A stretch of DNA of 64,000 bases from Bolinopsis microptera. Lineage: Eukaryota > Ctenophora > Tentaculata > Lobata > Bolinopsidae. Shown in pieces: positions 58,856-64,000 of the stretch. Made by a program: the position numbers and the translations under genes. The stretch lies in contig NC_087078.1 of the NCBI RefSeq assembly GCF_026151205.1, positions 2,125,675 through 2,189,674 of the forward strand. The letters are read 5' to 3'. The notes below the pieces were generated by a model. That model made no database searches. It had not been told where the DNA came from and saw only the letters and a program-made list of their open reading frames with translations. The number at the start of each line of letters is the position of its first letter. Position 1 is the first letter of the stretch.

Positions 58856-59794
58856 ATGTTTTTAACACAACCATCTAATCTCATAGCCAAAACAATGGGA
58901 CAAATTCCCCTTGTTAGACAAAGGGGAATTGCAGACCAAGCCCAGTCTATTGAAGTTATTGATTGTTCGGACGATAATGGAACATGTTATGAGGTGAATT
59001 CAACGTTCGGAGAATATATGGGATCCGCCATAAATCCGTACCACAATTTTGAACGTGAGGCAATTTGGGCAAGAGAAATGGTTTGCCCTGGTGCTGCGAA
59101 ATATAATACTCTAGTGACAGGACTAAACCGTGTGAACGAAGAAAGATATACTAAGGCTGAACACTGGGCTTTCATAGCTTATTCGAGAACGAGAGGGGAC
59201 AATGATGTGATTAAGGAGGCCTTTATTATCGCTCATCTCAATCTATTTGAATACATCTCAACGCCCCAAGGAAACACCTTTTTTGGAAGATGGTGGTTTC
59301 CAACATGGAAAAAAATGTTTAAACCACTTAACACCGAAGACAAAAGAGGAGCAGCCTTAAAAATGCAATCCTCTGAATTGAATCCCCAAGATGTGTGGCT
59401 TATCTATCCAGACATTCCTGCTGATGGACAAAGATTCGTCCTTAGAAATGGGGAGTTGGAAAACAAACTGTTTGATGAAAATGAATGGAAGGCGCTCTTA
59501 CCGCCTGTTACGAATAGAGAACTGATTGACCGTATCGTCAGAAGATGCTCAGGTAAAATTTACAATATTTTTAACTTCAACTGTCAACACTTTGCAATAA
59601 AACTCCTATCGGACGAGAACCATTCCCTAAATTCGGAACTAAAGTGGAAGACGATTTTTCAGGTTCTGAAAATCTTTTTAAGTGATCATTTTTATTGTTT
59701 TTTATCACTGTTAGTTATGATTCTCTCGTTTATACTTGTAGTTATCATAAAATATGCTGATAACGGTAGTATGAAAATAGACATATTTAAGTAA
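58856..59794 (+). CDS. LRAT-like membrane protein 1 (copy B)
   Basis: 312-aa duplicate of 39442-40386, with His box AEHWAFIAYSRT and catalytic box NIFNFNCQHFAIKLL unchanged. Most differences are in the last 60 residues: the tail helix is FYCFLSLLVMILSFILVVII, more hydrophobic than in copy A. That the two catalytic boxes stay identical while the tail drifts suggests both copies kept function for a time. It sits ~560 nt before the LRAT-nuclease gene on the same strand. Confidence 0.8.
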   Translation: MFLTQPSNLIAKTMGQIPLVRQRGIADQAQSIEVIDCSDDNGTCYEVNSTFGEYMGSAINPYHNFEREAIWAREMVCPGAAKYNTLVTGLNRVNEERYTKAEHWAFIAYSRTRGDNDVIKEAFIIAHLNLFEYISTPQGNTFFGRWWFPTWKKMFKPLNTEDKRGAALKMQSSELNPQDVWLIYPDIPADGQRFVLRNGELENKLFDENEWKALLPPVTNRELIDRIVRRCSGKIYNIFNFNCQHFAIKLLSDENHSLNSELKWKTIFQVLKIFLSDHFYCFLSLLVMILSFILVVIIKYADNGSMKIDIFK

Positions 59795-60312
59795 TATATT
59801 TTGTATGGTTCAACTTCAAGATACTTGTCACTGAGTTTGATTTTTTGTTCTGATTTATTCTCATCGTTTTTCATATCAAAGAATTAATGAAAAGAAACGA
59901 GTTCAACAGTATTCAATCCCATAGCGGGTGTTTTATAAATTACTCCTAGTCCTAAATAAATAAGTTTATCGTCTCCATCAACACTTTCTATGCATGCTGC
60001 AAAAACATTGTGAGATATGACCGAATTTGATGATAAATATGAGTTTTTTTAATCACTTTCGATAGAAATATAAAATGTTAACTTACTATGTCAACAACTT
60101 TTGTTAACTTTTGTTCCTATGTCTTGTCTATGTGTTTCACTAATCTGTACACTATATTAATATAGGGTGTCACACAATTACTTACATACGTCATCGTTCT
60201 GATATAATCGATCAGCCCTATCTAAAGTCTAAACTGATACAAAGAATCAAAACAATAATTGTGAACTGACCTATAAAATGAATTTGGGCCACACTGTGCC
60301 ATAAAGATACAG

Positions 60313-60318
60313 CTATAA
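60313..60318 (+). promoter_or_regulatory. TATA-like box of the LRAT-nuclease gene
   Basis: CTATAAATCG about 40 nt before the ATG at 60356, conserved in copy A. Confidence 0.35.
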
Positions 60319-60355
60319 ATCGTAAACCCATCTTTTGCTTTCTAATGTGCAGAAT

Positions 60356-62950
60356 ATGTCGATAATAATAAAGCTTGTTGTGATACACACTTTATTTTCT
60401 TACGATAACATTAACAATTACTATCTTAGCATGCGAATCGATGGACTTCTCGATGGACTTGGAGGAGGGTATCGAATTCAAATTATAATGATAGCTGGTG
60501 CAGTAGTAATCACAGCGTTTCTTGTGCGATTGGCAAGACATTTGTTGAGGGAGAATAAGATCCCACTTTACAGAATTGATTCAGCACTCCTTAAGTTTAT
60601 GGAGCACTTGGGCGATGGCTACAATTTTACCCATATTGCAGTATGGGCTACCGACCAGATAATAGTGCCGACTGCCTTCCTCGATAGGATTGCAGCATTT
60701 CAGTCCTCAAAGGGATACCCTACAATTGAGCATAAAGCTTTGATAGCACGTGGGACTGTCAAAGTCAATGATATTGCCTTCTTTATTGCTCAGTTTAATG
60801 ACTATGATTTCATCCCAGATAAAGATAATGATATCGATACAAATAATACTGTGGGACTGGGAGAATTCAAACCATTCGTAGCTCTATTCACTGGTGACAA
60901 AAAGATCGCAGCATTGAGCATTACAACATCCCCCGAATCTAATGTATGGGTCAGCCAATTGGACTGCGAAGTAATAGATCTTAAATGTGGAGTAAATAAA
61001 TTTGTATATAAAAATGAACTATTGGTCAGTACCGAATTCAAAGAAGAAGAATGGATTTTGATGGATAAATCAATGAAGCTCAGAGAGCTGAATGCCTGCA
61101 TTTACAACACTTCGTGCTCTGGCAAAAAGTACGATGTGAACAACAACAACTCTCGACACTTTGTAAGTGAATTGTGGAACTCTCTCAAGACTTGCAATGA
61201 AAGGTAATCGTAATAATAATATGTGTAATGTGCGTATGTGTTTTTATTTGTGATTCAATGTTTCAAATTTGTTAGTGTATACTGTATAACCAAGCACGAT
61301 GGGGGTTTCAGGTTTCGAAATAACTGAAACTTCAACAGTTTCAGTTATTTCGAAATGAATTTATTCGGCTATAATGTTCATAAACATAATAGCCGAATAG
61401 AGATTCGGCGGAATGACGGGCTGACTCAGCTGAGCGCCGCCCAGTAAAGTCCTCCAAGTCCAAACGTCATTTTACCTTTAGGTGGCTCTGAATGACTATT
61501 CGAAATTATTTATTTCAGACCCTATTTCAACTGTCAAGGGCCCTTTTAAAACCTTTTCGAAGATCGACTGTAGAGTGATTTAGCACACTGTGCCAACTCA
61601 TGGCGCTTATTACATAAACTACCAGTTATAGAATTTTGTATTTGCGCTAAAAACGAGGCAGCACTGTTAATGTTATCATTTGTTATACAAAAATTAGCTT
61701 TTTAAACAACCGGATATCGCCATACAAAAACGTAAATTTATTTTTATGAAGAATAACAAATTTTTGTTAAAAATTGATAATAATTTAGTTACCAAAATTA
61801 TTCAACATTCACATCATTTCAGGACACAGCGAGAATCTACAAATGTTATCCAAAAAGACGATCTTGATACGATACAATTTATTTCAACTCACCAGGATGA
61901 CACCCTATCCCTACGCAAAAAGCTTTACTACGCTTTAAATCAAAGGTATGTTGTTGATAAGACTTTGTTGTTTAGACTTGAGATGTGGAAATTTGACAGT
62001 TGAATCATGCATCATTTCAATTTTTTTCGTACCTCAACTAACGACCGCACGTATTTCGTTTCAGCCTTGTGTATGAAATTTCATATATTGCTATATCATT
62101 GTCGTAGTTTCGAAACTTGAATAAAGAAATAAAGGTACACAATTATTTCAGAGAACTCGAAATGGAGGAATATCTCAAGAACGGGAAAGATATCTACGAT
62201 ACGTATTGTACGTCAACAGAAACACGCCCAATCATGCTACCTAAAGCTCCACAACACACGTATATTGACGTATACCCAGATGAAGGTGAGTCTGGTCCCA
62301 GTTTTAAAGATGATAAAAAACGTCAGTTAGACTATGAGACCGAAGTTGTAGTTTATAGAGCACTGGAGGAGCTACTAGATGAAGATATAAACGTTCTACA
62401 CAGTTTCGAATATACTCACCGTCAATATCGTTTGTGCGATAAAAGTCATGTTAGAAAAGGGTGTGTGGCTTGCCGAAAAACACCAAACAATCGCGAGGGA
62501 GAGTGCGATTTTTTGATCATAGGAAAGAACTATTTTGTGATCATTGAAGTGAAGAATATGACAAGTTTTAGTGAAGCAAAACAGCAGAATCCTGGATTAG
62601 ATGAACAACAGCATAAGTTAGGATTGCAGGGATCATACAAGAAATCAGAAAAACAGAGGGAAAGAATGGTGAAATTGATCAGAAGCATCGAGAACAGCAC
62701 AAATATCTCCCACTTTACAGCTTATCCTAACTTCACGAAGGGATCCAGAGCAGAACTTACATTGGAGTCTGATCAGCTATCATCGGTTATATTCAAAGAA
62801 GATACAGAAGATTTTGCATCTTGGTGGAAAGGCAACGTTACAGATTTTCACACGGAAGAAGCTTTGAACTCTGACTTTCAAGCAAAACATGATAAAGTCA
62901 GGAACATGCTGCTTGCAATTTGGTGTACGGATAATAAGGGCCACTGTTGA
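60356..62950 (+). CDS. LRAT-like / NERD-type nuclease fusion protein, three exons
   Basis: Exons 60356-61203, 61823-61945 and 62152-62950 join in phase (AAAG|gtaatc to catttcag|G, then CAAAG|gtatgt to ttatttcag|A), giving ~589 aa. Residues 42-59 form a membrane helix. The LRAT-like part has its His at NFTHIAVWATD (His93) but Ser266 where Cys is expected (CSGKKYDVNNNNSRHF, compare CSGKNYNIFNFNCQHF in LRAT-like 1), so acyltransferase chemistry is doubtful. The last exon encodes a PD-(D/E)XK/NERD-like core: EGECDF (Asp443) and VIIEVKN (Glu456, Lys458), preceded by a Cys cluster (RLCDKSHVRKGCVACRK). NERD domains are predicted nucleases or nucleic-acid binders, often joined to helicase or kinase modules; here the protein stops soon after IWCTDNKGHC, perhaps cut short. 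The start could also be the conserved Met at 60431. Exon joining is inferred. Confidence 0.6.
61208..61822 (+). other. Intron 1 of the LRAT-nuclease gene
   Basis: The second half (61480-61822) is the block shared with 49020-49319. A stretch at 61423-61455 (gctgagcgccgcccagtaa) resembles Penelope flank sequence near 32190. Confidence 0.5.
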
Positions 62951-63442
62951 TGACATTGAGGGAAAGAATTACATTATGACAACGTTATGTTCTTTGCCGG
63001 AGGTTAATCAGGGCAACCGTTATATCTGGATAGTTCATGACATGGCACAGGGTAGTTGTTGTATAGTTTTTTTTATCAATAAACTTTCAAATTGTTACAC
63101 AAATACATCATTTTATTTCAAAGAAAATATCGCCGAATGACCTTACATGCCTTGACAAGTGACCGAGTGTAAACAAAATAAGGGACACCGAAACACCAGT
63201 TGACCAGTAATCATAGCAATTACATCGGGCCCTAAATGCACCTATAAGTGAAGCGATGCTGCAACCGAGGCATGCTAGGTTTATTCCATTGAATTAATAA
63301 GGTTACAGCCTAAAATATAAATATAACAAATAACAATGTACCATAAATCATAATTATAAACACACTTTATTTAACATATTTTATTAATTATACTTTTTAT
63401 CAATTTATATTCAGACAATATAGTTACATTAAGGTAAATTGT
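62951..63442. other. 3' flank and LINE tail
   Basis: A frame at 62970-63140 (NYIMTTLCSLPEVNQGNRYI) may be a displaced continuation of the nuclease protein. Beyond ~63300 the sequence is likely 3' untranslated tail of the LINE. Confidence 0.35.
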
Positions 63443-64000
63443 TTAACTGTCAGAGGATGTTATATGGTCGTTTAGAACTGTCCAGAGGTACTTAATTAAA
63501 TGGGTTTTAAACACGGATGGCCTTGAGATTTCCCTTAATTCATAAGGGAGTTTATTCCAAAGAATGTGTGCTCTGTAAAAGTAAGACTTAGATATGCCTG
63601 AACATCTGGTCTGGCTTGACGTAAGGTTTTGTGGAACTTGAGGAGAAATGTCACTAATCATACTGAGATCGTCTAGATGTGATCGCCTTAACCTACTTCC
63701 CATGAAACGTCGTAAGTAAGGTGGAAATGTCACAACTGACATGTCATAAAAAATATTATGAAAATATAATATATCCTTGTAATCAAACCTTACCGAGAGT
63801 GGAAGGATATTTAGTTCCTTACACGCTATGAAATACCTTTTTTTGTCCCTAAGGCTCAAGTAAATATCATTAAGGATCCACTTGATACCTCTTTTTTGTA
63901 TCGATTCAAGTTTCTCCACCGAGGTTTCTGAATGAGGCCGCCAGACAATTGTGCAGTGTTCGAAATGACTTCTAACCTGAGATAGATAGAAGGCCCGACG
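63443..64000 (-). pseudogene. CR1-like LINE ORF2, C-terminal part, runs off the window
   Basis: Frame is open to the window edge: SQVRSHFEHCTIVWRPHSET, KLESIQKRGIKWIL, LNILPLSVRFDYKDILYFHN, ending YRAHILWNKLPYELREISRP and a stop. This is the standard post-RT region of CR1-like elements (LExIQxR, WNxLPxxxR). The RT core lies outside the window, so integrity cannot be judged. Confidence 0.8.

Overview
The window looks like nuclear DNA of an AT-rich invertebrate animal. It holds spliced genes with short introns (about 145-700 nt), TTAGGG-type telomeric repeats, and a metazoan mix of mobile DNA: Penelope-like, CR1/L2-type LINE with an esterase ORF1, hAT, mariner, an ISXO2-type fragment, MITEs and long-inverted-repeat elements. 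A cnidarian or another early-branching marine animal would fit, but the species cannot be fixed from the sequence. No operons, rRNA, tRNA or CRISPR were found. Gene models below were built by eye from reading frames, splice consensus and phase.

Layout. 1-5 kb: a minus-strand Jupiter/HN1-like gene (at least 3 exons) with a TA-flanked MITE and a 25-bp minisatellite in its introns, then a hAT element with a perfect 8-bp target duplication. 6.5-7.3 kb: a secreted two-repeat protein. 7.9-9.5 kb: a short-period repeat abutting an ISXO2-type transposase end, then a G-rich minisatellite. 10.8-14.7 kb: a 3.9-kb element (E1) made of two ~1.1-kb inverted arms around a telomeric array; one arm carries a MITE whose empty site survives in the other arm. 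17.3-18.2 kb: a clean four-exon CXorf65-like gene. 21.4-27.5 kb: a ~6-kb tandem array of a 76/77-bp unit in which every unit carries splice acceptor and donor consensus around a 48/49-nt exon-like core; a TSPO-like membrane protein gene follows (27.6-28.6 kb).

30-44 kb and 56-62 kb are related by segmental duplication. Copy A contains a Penelope-like element whose 3' part and flank are tandemly duplicated (2.48 kb x 2), a second long-inverted-repeat element (E2), and two LRAT-like genes. Copy B (56.7-62.9 kb) has the same order without E2 and without an 820-bp LINE fragment. In copy B the second LRAT-like gene can be spliced in phase to exons encoding a NERD/PD-(D/E)XK-like nuclease domain. 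In copy A the homologous acceptor leads instead to ankyrin repeats, and the LRAT part is broken. Between the copies lie a LINE interrupted by a Penelope fragment, a mariner remnant, a 10-bp array, a lone E2-related arm, and a gene end with four candidate alternative terminal exons in the same phase (52.3-56.6 kb). The window ends inside another LINE.

The most interesting signals are the LRAT-nuclease fusion with its domain swap between duplicates, the exon-like minisatellite, the same-phase alternative terminal exons, and the long-inverted-repeat element family (E1/E2/E3).
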